A DNA stretch of 64,000 bases from Gymnothorax reevesii (taxonomy: Eukaryota; Chordata; Actinopteri; Anguilliformes; Muraenidae), in NCBI GenBank assembly GCA_029721435.1, contig CM056573.1, forward strand, positions 123,281,447 to 123,345,446, read 5' to 3'. Below the pieces are notes generated by a model. That model was not told the DNA's origin. It did no database searches and was given only the letters and a program-made list of their open reading frames with translations. This document shows positions 23,235 to 32,700 of this stretch, piece by piece (position 1 is the first letter of the stretch; every line of letters begins with the position of its first letter). The position numbers and the translations under genes are program-made.

Positions 23235-24344
23235 TAGTGCCCCCAGGAATCCGCGATTCCGCGATCGCGGAATTTACCGCAGATTTCAAAGCCCTCCGCG
23301 GAAATCAAAGCAGTCTGCGGAATATAGGGCGAGGTGCAGAATTTTATATTTTACATGTATTTTTCATCCCGGCCGCTAGATTTTGCGGTCAGATAAACGG
23401 GATCTAAGACTCACAGCCGGTGCTGCCGGTTACGGAAACTGATTTTTTTCTGCTGTATGCAGCATAAACTATATAAAAAGATGGACGCAGCACCCTGATT
23501 TAAAAAAAGAAGCCCATGTGGAAGTACCGTAGAATGGCATTCTATTTAATGGCCAGCAGATGGCGACGTCAGTGGTTGCAGAAAGAAGTTCAATGCAATA
23601 GAAGTCTATGAGAAAATGATCCTACTTTCCGACCTGATTTTTAATTTAAATAAAGATTTTTCACATCATTTTATGTCAGCTATAGCAAGTTTCAGGTCTC
23701 CTTCGATATATCATGACATTCATTTTCGTGAATTATGGTCCAATATAAACAAGAATAAAGTATAAAGCCAGAATATGCTTCTGGGGCGTCGCTATCCTCT
23801 GGTCCTCGTCCGATACGGTCAGATCCAGAGCCACGTTCCTCCCCGGATCTTCGATTCACATCTTCATCTTCGAACCAGCGGGTGACATCACGGTTGCTTC
23901 ATCCATCTTTTTATACAGTCTATGGTATGCAGTAACGTTTACAATATCCTGAGGATACAGTGAATAGTGTACACTTCTTTAAATCTTTACTTTGATCTTT
24001 GGCACTTGTTCAGTTACTAAGCCTCGTTCACCCATAGTTTGTTGAAATGTTTTGCACTTTATAAGTTATGCAAATAAATCTGCTCAAGAGGGACAAAAAG
24101 AAAATTGATGCTGCTTATTTTATAACCACAATGTTTCGCAGTGTTTTGGTATTGCAAATAATTTCATAAGATAATTTTTGCTTCATTATTACATTAATTT
24201 GCTTTATAACTGGTCATTTAGGTTTTTTTTAATGCCGGCGGAAAATAAACTTTCAAGCCACGGAATCAAGAATTGCTCTCCGCAGAATCAGGAATGTTCT
24301 CCGCGGAATCAACACTATTTCTCTGCAGATTCCTGGGGGGACTA
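23235..24344. mobile_element. TIR element inserted in the LINE, 6-bp TSD
   Basis: Ends are TAGTGCCCCCAGGAATC on the left and, reverse-complemented, TAGTCCCCCCAGGAATC on the right. ATAATA flanks both sides (23,229-23,234 and 24,345-24,350). Removing the element and one ATAATA restores the LINE reading frame across the join, which supports the boundaries independently. Subterminal copies of CCGCGGA / TCCGCAGA occur near both ends. No transposase is seen, so it is non-autonomous. The superfamily is uncertain: the ends look hAT-like, but 6 bp is unusual for hAT. Confidence 0.8.
23463..23924. mobile_element. hAT-type MITE nested in the TIR element, 8-bp TSD
   Basis: Left end CATAAACTATATAAAAAGAT; right end reverse-complements to CATAGACTGTATAAAAAGAT. 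It is flanked on both sides by GTATGCAG (23,455-23,462 and 23,925-23,932), a perfect 8-bp target duplication. I recognise the CATAGACTGTATAAA ends as a common teleost MITE. No coding potential. Confidence 0.85.
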
Positions 24345-25755
24345 ATAATACCAATATATAAGAAAGGGGACCATACCGAGCCAGGAAATTACAGGCCAGT
24401 CAGTTTAGCTTGCATTGCTTGCAAAATATTGGAATCTATCATAAAAGATGAGCTGGACTTATTTCTTGAACCTAACAGTATCTTGAGGGATAGCCAACAT
24501 CGTTTTCGTATGGAAATCATGCCTGACAAACCCTCTGGAATTTTTTGAAGAGGTCACCGAGACTTATGACCAGAGCAGGGCTTATGACATCATATACTTG
24601 GATTTTCAGAAAGCAATTGATACAGTACCGCATAAGAGACTAATTTTTCAAATGAGCTCCATTGGAGTTACAGGAGGTATTTTGGAGTGGATTCAAAACT
24701 GGTTACAAGACAGAACACAAAGAGTGGTGGTCAGTGGTATCTTATCTGAGCTAGGTATGGTGGGAAGTGGCATCCCCCAGGGATCGGTGTTGGGACCCCT
24801 GCTGTTCCTCATCCACATTAATGACCTTGATAGGAATATTGAGAGCAGATTAGTTAAATTTGCAGATGATACTAAATTGGGGGGTTTGACAAATAGTTTA
24901 GAGTCCGCTAAAGTGATTCAGGATGATGTGGATAGAATCCAGAATTGGGCAGAAATGTGGCAAATGAAATTTAATGGAGCGAAATGTAAAGTTGTATATG
25001 TAGGTATAAAAACATTAGACGGGATTACTTCATGGGAGGTTTAAAACTGGAATGTGCTGCACAAGAGAAAGATCTGGGAGTGATTGTTAACCAAACCCTC
25101 ACAGGCTCTAGCCATTGTGCTGTAGCAGTTAAAAAAGCCAATCAGATTCTGGGATACATTGCAAAAATTATTGAGCTCAAATCTAAGGAGGTGATACTTC
25201 TTTTGTACAACACATTCGTCAGACCACATCTGGAGTATTGTGTACAGTTTTGGGGACCATACTTTAAGAAAGATATACAGGCTCTAGAGAAAGTTCAGAG
25301 AAGAGCCACTAAGCTAATTCCAGGTATTGAAGATGAAAGCTATGAGAAGAGGCTGAAGATCCTTAATCTCTTTAGTCTTAGGAAAAGGAGACAAAGGGGT
25401 GATTTGATTGAGGTCTTTAAATATGTTAAAGGGATTAACAAAGTGAATTATGTAGGATTCCTTTGACCAAGTGTTGTGAGTAGAACGCGGGGTCACAAAT
25501 GGAAGTTGACCAAAGTTAAATTTAGCACTGATATTCGGAAATATTTCTTCACCCAAAGAGTAAATTCAATGTGGAATAGTTTTCCTGACCATATTGTTGA
25601 GGCAGAGACCTTGGGGGTTTTCAAGGGCAGGCTTGACTAAAAGCTAGATACCATCGAGTATCTGGAGGAATATATTCACAATAGTATAAAGAAACTGGCG
25701 AGCGTAGTTGGGCGGAACAGCCTGTTCTCGCCATTTATGTTATGTTATGTTAATA

Positions 25756-26639
25756 AACAGTACACTGAGTTCTAGATATATAAACTAGATAACAAATATG
25801 TAGCATTAGAAATATGATCAAGATAGATCAGATAAATGTACATATGTGGAAACACACAAGGACTGAGTGGAAATAGACAGTGCATTGCTGTCCACAGCAG
25901 ATGCCACACATCTGAAACAGATCAGTCTGTACATCAGTCAAGACATGGCCCAGTGGGCGGGCTGTGGGGTCCTCTTTTTCTCCTTCTGTCAATGAGTGTC
26001 ATCTGGACAACTTTCAAGTCAGCAGTCTTTCCCTTGATTATGATTGTGTGTAATGAACCAGAGTGATAGATTCATGGTATTTATACTGCATAAAGACTGA
26101 TTTAATCAAAATAATCTCCTAATGATAATTTTTTTAAATTCTTTTAGTTGTAGGCCATATCAAAATAAAAAGAATTAAATGCTTGAAACATTTTAGCTAG
26201 CTTATAATTAGTCTAGAATGTGACCAATCTTCACACTCTGCACTGACTGACACAAAATATGAATTTTTTTAAACAATATTCAAATTTTCTGAAATGCACC
26301 ACTATTTCTCAAGTTGACAATACAATGTGATGCCAAATTAAACCAAATTCCACAAATAAATTTGCTCAGTTTATGTCTTCCCCATTTTGTCTGTAGCTGT
26401 TGTATTTTTCAGTGATAATGCACAATAAAAAGGGAATATATGGTTTTTTAAAATCTCTGAATATAAAATAAAATGGGAAAGTAACACACACCAAGGGTTG
26501 TGGTGAGGTGCTGATGAGCGGAAGTAAACCAAGGCAAAGAAAATAGTGTCATACACTCTGGATCCACATGTATTATTATTTTAATAAGATGACAATGTTT
26601 CTTCAACATCAACAATAAGAAAGGACACAGAAATTTATA
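25756..26639. other. Anonymous AT-rich stretch
   Basis: No feature recognised. Confidence 0.4.
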
Positions 26640-27410
26640 TATGTACTGGCCCAATTCCAAAAAATTGGGGATGTTTTGATAAATGTAAATAAAAACAGAA
26701 TACAATTATCTGCAAATTTCATAAACCCATATTTTACTCAGAACACAACATAGAAAATAAGTCAAATATTTAAAGTGAGAAATTGTACCATTTTAAGGAA
26801 AAAAAAGGTAATTTTCAATTTGATGGCAGCAACACATCTCCAAAAAGTAGGGACAGGGCAGTGTTTACCACTGTGTAGCATCCCCTCTTCTTTTAACAAC
26901 AGTCCATAAAACATCTGGGAACTGAGGAGGCCAGTTGCTGGAGGTTTGGGAGAGGAATGTTGTCCCATTCTTGTCTGATATAGAATTCTAGCTGCTCAAC
27001 AGTCCTGGCTCTTCTTTGTCTTATTTTTCGTTTGATGATATGCCAAATGTTTTCAGTTGGTGAAAGGTCTGGACTGCAGGCAGGCCAGTTCAGCACCCGG
27101 ACTGTTCTTCTACAAGGCCATACTATTGTAATAGATGCAGTCTGTGGTTTAGCATTGTCTTGCTGGAATATGCAAGGCCTTCGCTGAAAAAGACATCATC
27201 TAGATGGGAACATACATTGCTCTAAAACCTCTATATCCCTTTCAGCATTGATGGTGCCTTTCCAGATGTGCAAGCTGCCCGTTCCATAGGCACTAATGTA
27301 CCCCCATACCATTAGAGATGCAGGCTTTGGTACTGAGCGCTGATAACAAGCCGGTTGATCACTCTCCTCTTTAGTCCGGAGGACGCGGCGTCCATGGTTT
27401 CCTAAAAAAA
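26640..27410 (-). pseudogene. Truncated Tc1 transposon, minus strand
   Basis: A terminal-repeat remnant is at the left (CCAATTCCAAAAAATTGGGG near 26,651). Minus-strand coding blocks, in order, are [19 protein letters not shown], then IFQQDNAKPQTASIT and NWPACSPDLSPTENIW with catalytic Glu in TENIW. Next come IIKRKIRQRRARTVEQLEF and QEWDNIPLPNLQQLASS. The N-terminal DNA-binding half and the right terminal repeat are missing, and stops interrupt the frame. Related to, but distinct from, the 51,847 element. Confidence 0.85.
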
Positions 27411-27806
27411 AATTAAATTTTAGATTTGCCTAACCATTTGCCTCAGTCCATTTTAAATTAGCTTTGGCCCTATATATATTATATATATATCCCACTCCCT
27501 TGTTTCACATGTGCTGGTGATTAGACAGGTATGTTCAACCACTGGTGTGAGAAAAGATAAGAGGTCTAAGGAGAGTCAAAAACTCCAACCAATAATGACC
27601 TGGAAATACAAATTACAAGACTTGTTGTGATTTGAAGTGGCACAAACCATTATGTCTCACATCACATATAATTCTTTAACATTTCAATTGTTATAGGTTT
27701 AAGCATATTCAAACATTTAAAAAATGTAAATTTGCAAAAACAGAATAAATGCACGCACATCCAAGATCTGATATCACAGGTGCAGGACCCAAAAAAAAAA
27801 ACACAC
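27411..27806. other. Anonymous AT-rich stretch
   Basis: Contains a short (TA)n tract near 27,472-27,488. Nothing else recognised. Confidence 0.4.
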
Positions 27807-27868
27807 TAGAAAAGAATAAAAGTCCGCACACTGTTTAAGTTGCTATCAGAAGACTTTATTCTTTTCTA
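27807..27868. repeat. 17-bp-stem hairpin
   Basis: TAGAAAAGAATAAAAGTC (27,807-27,824) pairs with GACTTTATTCTTTTCTA (27,852-27,868) with a one-base bulge and a 27-nt loop. It may be part of a small foldback repeat. Confidence 0.7.
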
Positions 27869-28065
27869 CCAAATACATAAATTTGAAAATATTTCTAATA
27901 AATATACAGATAAAGTCTGACCCTCACTCTAGCAACAGATGTAGAAATTGAGAAAATACCCTTGAGAATCCAGAAGGTTTTTATGTACTTCCTTCCACCA
28001 AAATAAATTGTACATTTGATCTAAAATGAAAAGTACTCTCTTTACTACTCATAAGACTGGTCAGT

Positions 28066-28800
28066 CTTTTAAGGAATTGCCGACGAAAACTGCTCATTAA
28101 CAGCAGGGCAGAAAATAAAGAAACCCTCATGATTAAATTTTCAGTAATGTAGCAGTAATAGTGTAAACAATGAAAAAGAAAAGAGAATGAAAGCAATACA
28201 GTTTCTGTGCTCCCACTTTTATACAGTATAAATTATTATAATTGGGGGTTGGGTGGGTGGGTGGAGTGTCTTGCGTAATGATGTCTTCTGCAGCATCCTC
28301 AACATGCTCAATGTAGGCAGCAATGTGTACAGATGGATTCCTGAGGCTCTCAGGCCTCTGAGCACAAAGGTCAGCAGACAGAGAAATCCTGTACTTGGGG
28401 TTCTATCACCAGTATAAATACGGTCCAGAGGCTACGGGGGAGGGGTGTCTTGCGTAATGGTGTCTTCTGCGGCATCCTCACAATGGTAATGGCCGATACT
28501 GCTCATGGGTACTGTAGTATTTCCTGTTAGATTTGAAGCACCAAACTCAACGGGGAAATGGTGTTTCTCAGAAGATAAAAAACAACTAGCGACCGCAACA
28601 TTTCTCTGCAGTCTGTTTTATCAACTGTGAGAATATACGTACTGTATTTTGACTCGAAGGAATCGCTGAGAAAAATTGCTCATTAACAACAGGGCAGAAA
28701 ATAAAGAAACCCTCGTGATTAAATGTTCAGTAATGTAGCGGTAATAAAAGAATAGGGAATGAAAGCAGTACAGCTTCTGTGCTCCCAGTTTAACACAGTA
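28066..28800. repeat. Local tandem duplication
   Basis: The block with GCTCATTAACA(G/A)CAGGGCAG, AATAAAGAAACCCTC and TTCAGTAATGTAGC occurs at about 28,090-28,230 and 28,678-28,800. The block GTGTCTTGCGTAATG(A/G)TGTC, then TTCTGC(A/G)GCATCCTC, occurs at about 28,266-28,300 and 28,446-28,480. This implies an old local duplication with later rearrangement. Confidence 0.75.
28306..28404 (+). repeat. 99-bp segment identical to 16,871-16,969 (inverted)
   Basis: See the segment at 16,871. The copy sits between the two halves of a local duplication. It is open in one frame for about 32 codons (NVGSNVYRWIPEALRPLS and onward). Confidence 0.85.
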
Positions 28801-28804
28801 TAAA

Positions 28805-29095
28805 TAGTTTTATAGAGTATGAATACAGTCCACACTAACAGAGAGAAATACGTGTTGCAGGCACGACCGATACATCTAATTGAAATATATTGGTTTTAAA
28901 GTAGTGCTCAGGGTCACAAAAAAAACTATAAATTTGTGTCCATGTACACGATTCAATAGATTTAATGTCCTGACTATTTCGCAATCAGCCGTGAGACTGG
29001 GTTGAACCAGCAACATTCACAGACCAAGCCAATGCTATGAGCTGCCATTGCTTGGGGGAATATTGTTGTTCTCTCGGTTGGCAGGGTTGGAGAGT
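28805..29095. other. Anonymous flank of the gypsy insertion
   Basis: No feature recognised. The last four bases before the LTR form the target duplication. Confidence 0.5.
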
Positions 29096-29099
29096 ATAG

Positions 29100-29620
29100 T
29101 GTAATGTGAATACAGGCCACTGGATGGCAGTATTTACCTTTTTTTTATTCAGCTCAGACTGGAGCTATGTTTAGACATGTCCTGGACATGTCTGGGGCAA
29201 GTCCCCGAAAAATAAAAAAAAAAGGTCTAGATGTGGGTGGGGTCTGCAAAAGAGTATATAAGGAGTAGAATTGAGACAGTAAAGTAGTAGGAGAAATTGC
29301 AAGAAGAAGGATACGTGTGACCAGACCTGTCATTTCTGTTCAAGACCAGTGAAGTTTCTTTTGTGGATTTTTGCCTCAAAAAGAGCCTTTTCCTCACCCA
29401 GCACATCACCAGAAAACCCAAAAGGACTGTAAATATTTCTGTTTTTTTTTTGTTTTCCAATCAATCTTGGTCTGTAGTTGTAAATAGTAGTTAGTAAGTT
29501 GTTATTAGTCTTTGTCTGTTGATTAAATGTGTTTAAGTTTTTAAAACAGTTTCTGTCATCCCTTGCTGTTGCTGTTGCTGTTTGTGTTGTAGATTGTAAT
29601 AACAAATTGGGGCCATAACA
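29100..29620 (+). repeat. 5' LTR of gypsy element
   Basis: Starts TGTAATGTGAATACAGG and ends GGCCATAACA, the TG...CA ends of an LTR. TATATAAG at 29,255-29,262 is the likely TATA box and ATTAAA at 29,522-29,527 the polyadenylation signal. A triple p53-type half-site cluster lies about 50 bp upstream of the TATA box. A (TTGCTG)n-like run is near the end. Confidence 0.95.
29173..29204 (+). promoter_or_regulatory. Triple p53-family half-sites in 5' LTR
   Basis: AGACATGTCC (29,173-29,182), spacer T, GGACATGTCT (29,184-29,193), spacer G, GGGCAAGTCC (29,195-29,204). All three match RRRCWWGYYY. The first two form a near-perfect palindrome with a 1-nt spacer, the layout of a strong response element for p53, p63 or p73. 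Position 50 bp upstream of the TATA box suits a promoter-proximal enhancer. Function is inferred. Confidence 0.65.
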
Positions 29621-29623
29621 AAT

Positions 29624-29644
29624 TGGGGGCTGAAGGTCCGGGAT
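29624..29644 (+). other. Primer-binding site, tRNA-Pro-like with interruption
   Basis: Starts 3 nt after the LTR: TGGGGGCT (29,624-29,631), then GAAG, then GTCCGGGAT (29,636-29,644). The outer blocks match the complement of the 3' end of tRNA-Pro as used by several retroelements, but with extra bases in the middle. The primer assignment is an inference. Confidence 0.6.
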
Positions 29645-29736
29645 AGACCATTTTGTGAGTCATTTATTAAAAATCTAACATTTCAAATTGTAAAATTGAT
29701 TTTTTTTAATTGAATACATATATATTGACAACAGCA

Positions 29737-32700
29737 ATGGATGATTTCTTGGCATCACCAACCGTAGGGGTTTTGAAGTCTTTTAAAAAGACAGAACTGC
29801 TAGAAATTTGCAGACATTTAGAGCTGACAGAGGTGAAACCAGCCATGCGAAAAGCAAGACTGGCTAGCGAGATAGTTGAATATTACATTGATGAAAATGT
29901 GTTTGCACCAGGAGATCTGGAACAGTTTCCAGTGGAAAATCCAAATATAGAAATGGAACTTAAATTAAAAATGATAGAGATTGAAAGGGAGGAAAAAGAA
30001 AAACAAAGAGAATTTGAGAGAGAGAAAGAGGAAAGAGCAGAAAGAGAGAGACAGAGACAGAGAGATTTTGAATTAGAGAAATTCGATAGAGAAGAAAGAC
30101 TCCAAATGGAGCAACTAAAAATAAAAATTCAAACTGAAAATAAATTTCGGGCTAGCCAGGAGGTAAAACTGGTGCCTCCATTTTCGGAAAAGGATGTTGA
30201 CAACTATTTCCAGTGTTTTGAAAAGGTAGCAAAGAGTTGCCAGTGGCCAAAGGAACACTGGCCTCTGATGTTGCAAACTGTCCTCAAGGGTGAAGCTCAA
30301 CAAGCCTATTCGGCTTTGTCTGCAGATGATTCCTCTGATTATGAGGTTGTCAAAAAGGTTATTTTGAGAGCTTATGAGCTGGTTCCAGAGGCTTACCGAC
30401 AGAAATTCAGAGGTTTGAAGAAATCTGAAAATCAGACTTATGTGGAATTTGCTAATGAGAAGAAAGTTTGCTTTGAGCGCTGGTGTACTTCCATGGAGGT
30501 GAAGGATGATTTCAACTCACTAAAAGAGATGGTGTTAGTTGAAGAATTCAAAAACTGTGTTAAGGATGATCTTAAGACCTACCTTAATGAGAAGCAAGCA
30601 CTGAATTTGCAATCAGCTGCCAAATTTGCAGATGAATATGTTCTCACACATAAGTCCAAATTTCAGTCAAGCAGTAACAATAGATGGTCCCAATTTCAGA
30701 AAAAGGGTTACGGTGATACCCAAGATTCCTCACCCAAAGACAAAGACAAATCTGGTGAGGGTGCTCAGAAATCCAGTAACAGGTCTGATCAAAGTGTGAA
30801 AGCTGACAGTGACAAAAGTGGTCTAGTTTGCAGTTATTGCAAGAAATCTGGTCATGTTAAAACTAACTGTTGGTTCCTTAAAGCTAAGAAAGAAAAAGAA
30901 AAGGATACCAAACCAAATGCCTTTGTGAAAACAAGGTTAGAAACCCCTGTAGTAGATAACCAATCTGCTAAATTGCCTGCTTCTTGTGGGGCTAAAAAGC
31001 CTGATACAGCTGACTTCGTGAGGGAGGAATTTCTTCCATTTGTGTCAGAGGGATTTGTGGCTCTGAATGAGCATACTACTCCTGTCCCCATATATATCCT
31101 AAGGGATACCGGAGCTTCTCAATCACTTTTGTTGATGGACTCCTTGGAGTTACGTGATGAGACCGCTTCAGGGGATTTCATACTTGTACAAGGTATTGAA
31201 GGGAGGACTGTATCTGTACCCCTGCGCTCTATACTCTTGAAGTCAGATTTAGTTACAGGACAGGTAAAGGTGGGACTTATGTCAAGTCTACCTATAAAGG
31301 GTGTTTCTCTGTTGCAAGGCAATGACCTGGCTGGGGGCAAAGTAGTTCCCCCTGTACATCTTACTTCACAGCCGAGCACTGATGATGGGGATGAGGACCC
31401 ATCTCTGTATCCTTCTTGCGCAGTGACTCGTGCTATGGCCAAGAAGGCTAAAGAAGATGTTGTGGTGCCGCCCAGCACATTGAATAGTCAGGACTCAGGT
31501 GGTTCGCCTCATGCCTCTGATTGGCCTACTATGGTTTCTCCGTTTGGGGACTTATCAGATACTTTTATCAGTTTTTTATTCAGCCAGCCGGATGGGTCTG
31601 GTGATTCTGATGTGTCTGGAGACTTGTCTCTGTCCAGAAAGCGGTTGATTGAGGAGCAAACTAATGATCCTGAAATTTGTGTACTAAAGAGGAGAGCCCT
31701 TCCTGATAAAGAAATAGACGCAGTTCCAGTTGGGTATTATCTCAAGGATGGTGTGTTGATGCGGAAGTGGCGCCCTCCTGATATCCCTGCCAATGCAGAT
31801 TGGGCAGTGGTCAGGCAAATTGTTGTTCCGAAGGTCTATAGGAATGAGATCTTAACAATGGCTCATAGTTTACCTTTAGGAGGTCATCTTGGTGTTAACA
31901 AGACTGTTGATAAGATCATGAAACACTTCTTTTGGCCTGGGCTTCGGAAAGACGTTTCCAACTTTTGCAAAACCTGTCACACTTGTCAAGTAGTTGGAAA
32001 ACACCAGTTAGACCCACCTGTAGCTCCATTGCAGCCTATCCCAGCATTTGGGGAGCCATTCTCTCAGGTCATTGTTGATTGTGTTGGTCCATTACCCAAG
32101 ACTAGATCTGGAAATCAGCACTTGTTGACAATCATGTGTGCATCTACCAGATTCCCCGAAGCCATACCTCTACGTAACATCAAGGCAACTGCAATCTCAA
32201 AGGCTTTGATAAAGTTCTTCACGTTGTTTGGCCTTCCCAGGGAAATTCAGTCAGACCAAGGTAACAATTTCACTTCAGGATTGTTTCAGCAGGTTGTGTA
32301 TGAACTAGGTGCAAAGCAGATTCTTTCTAGTGCCTATCATCCAGAAAGTCAGGGTGCCTTAGAGCGGTTTCATTCCACTCTCAAGACAATGATTAGGACT
32401 TATTGTTATGACCATGAGAAAGACTGGGATGAAGGTGTTCATTTGCTGTTGTTTGCAGCTAGAGAAGCAGTGCAGGAGTCTACTGGATTCAGTCCATTTG
32501 AGCTAGTGTTTGGTCATGAAGTGAGAGGACCTTTGCTATTATTGAGTGAACAATGGCAAGAGAAAGAGCTGCATATCAGTCTGTTAGACTATGTTAGCAA
32601 GTTCAAGGAAAGATTGCGTGCAGCTTGTGACCTTGCCAAAGAGAACTTGAAATCAAGTCAGGGAAAAATGAAAACTTGGTATGATCATAAGGCTAGAAGC

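Larger units (their letters stand above)
23148..25755 (+). pseudogene. Non-LTR retrotransposon (CR1/Rex-like) remnant, split by insertion
   Basis: A 5'-truncated LINE. Residues FRWSLETGEILNDWKQGNI end at about 23,234 and IPIYKKGDHTEPGNYRPVSL resumes at about 24,345. Downstream come LDFQKAIDTVPHKRL, SGIPQGSVLGPLLFL and the catalytic FADDTKLGG, followed by thumb and C-terminal blocks LEYCVQFWGPYFKKD and QRRATKLIPGIEDESY. Frame changes near 24,515 and 25,035 and a stop at about 25,464 inactivate it. The 3' tail has ACAGCCTGTTCTCGCC then TATGTTATGTTATG, matching the tail at 46.6 kb. The reverse transcriptase would act in target-primed reverse transcription. The 5' junction abuts the 82-bp array. 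Confidence 0.9.

Noticed and set aside
29710..29736. Upstream TTG as the gag-pol start
   Set aside because: An ATG 27 bases downstream begins a conserved sequence in both copies; eukaryotic use of TTG is unlikely.
30852..31478. Minus-strand frames within the gypsy element (also at 63,313-63,939)
   Set aside because: They mirror the gag-protease coding strand in both copies; shadow frames.
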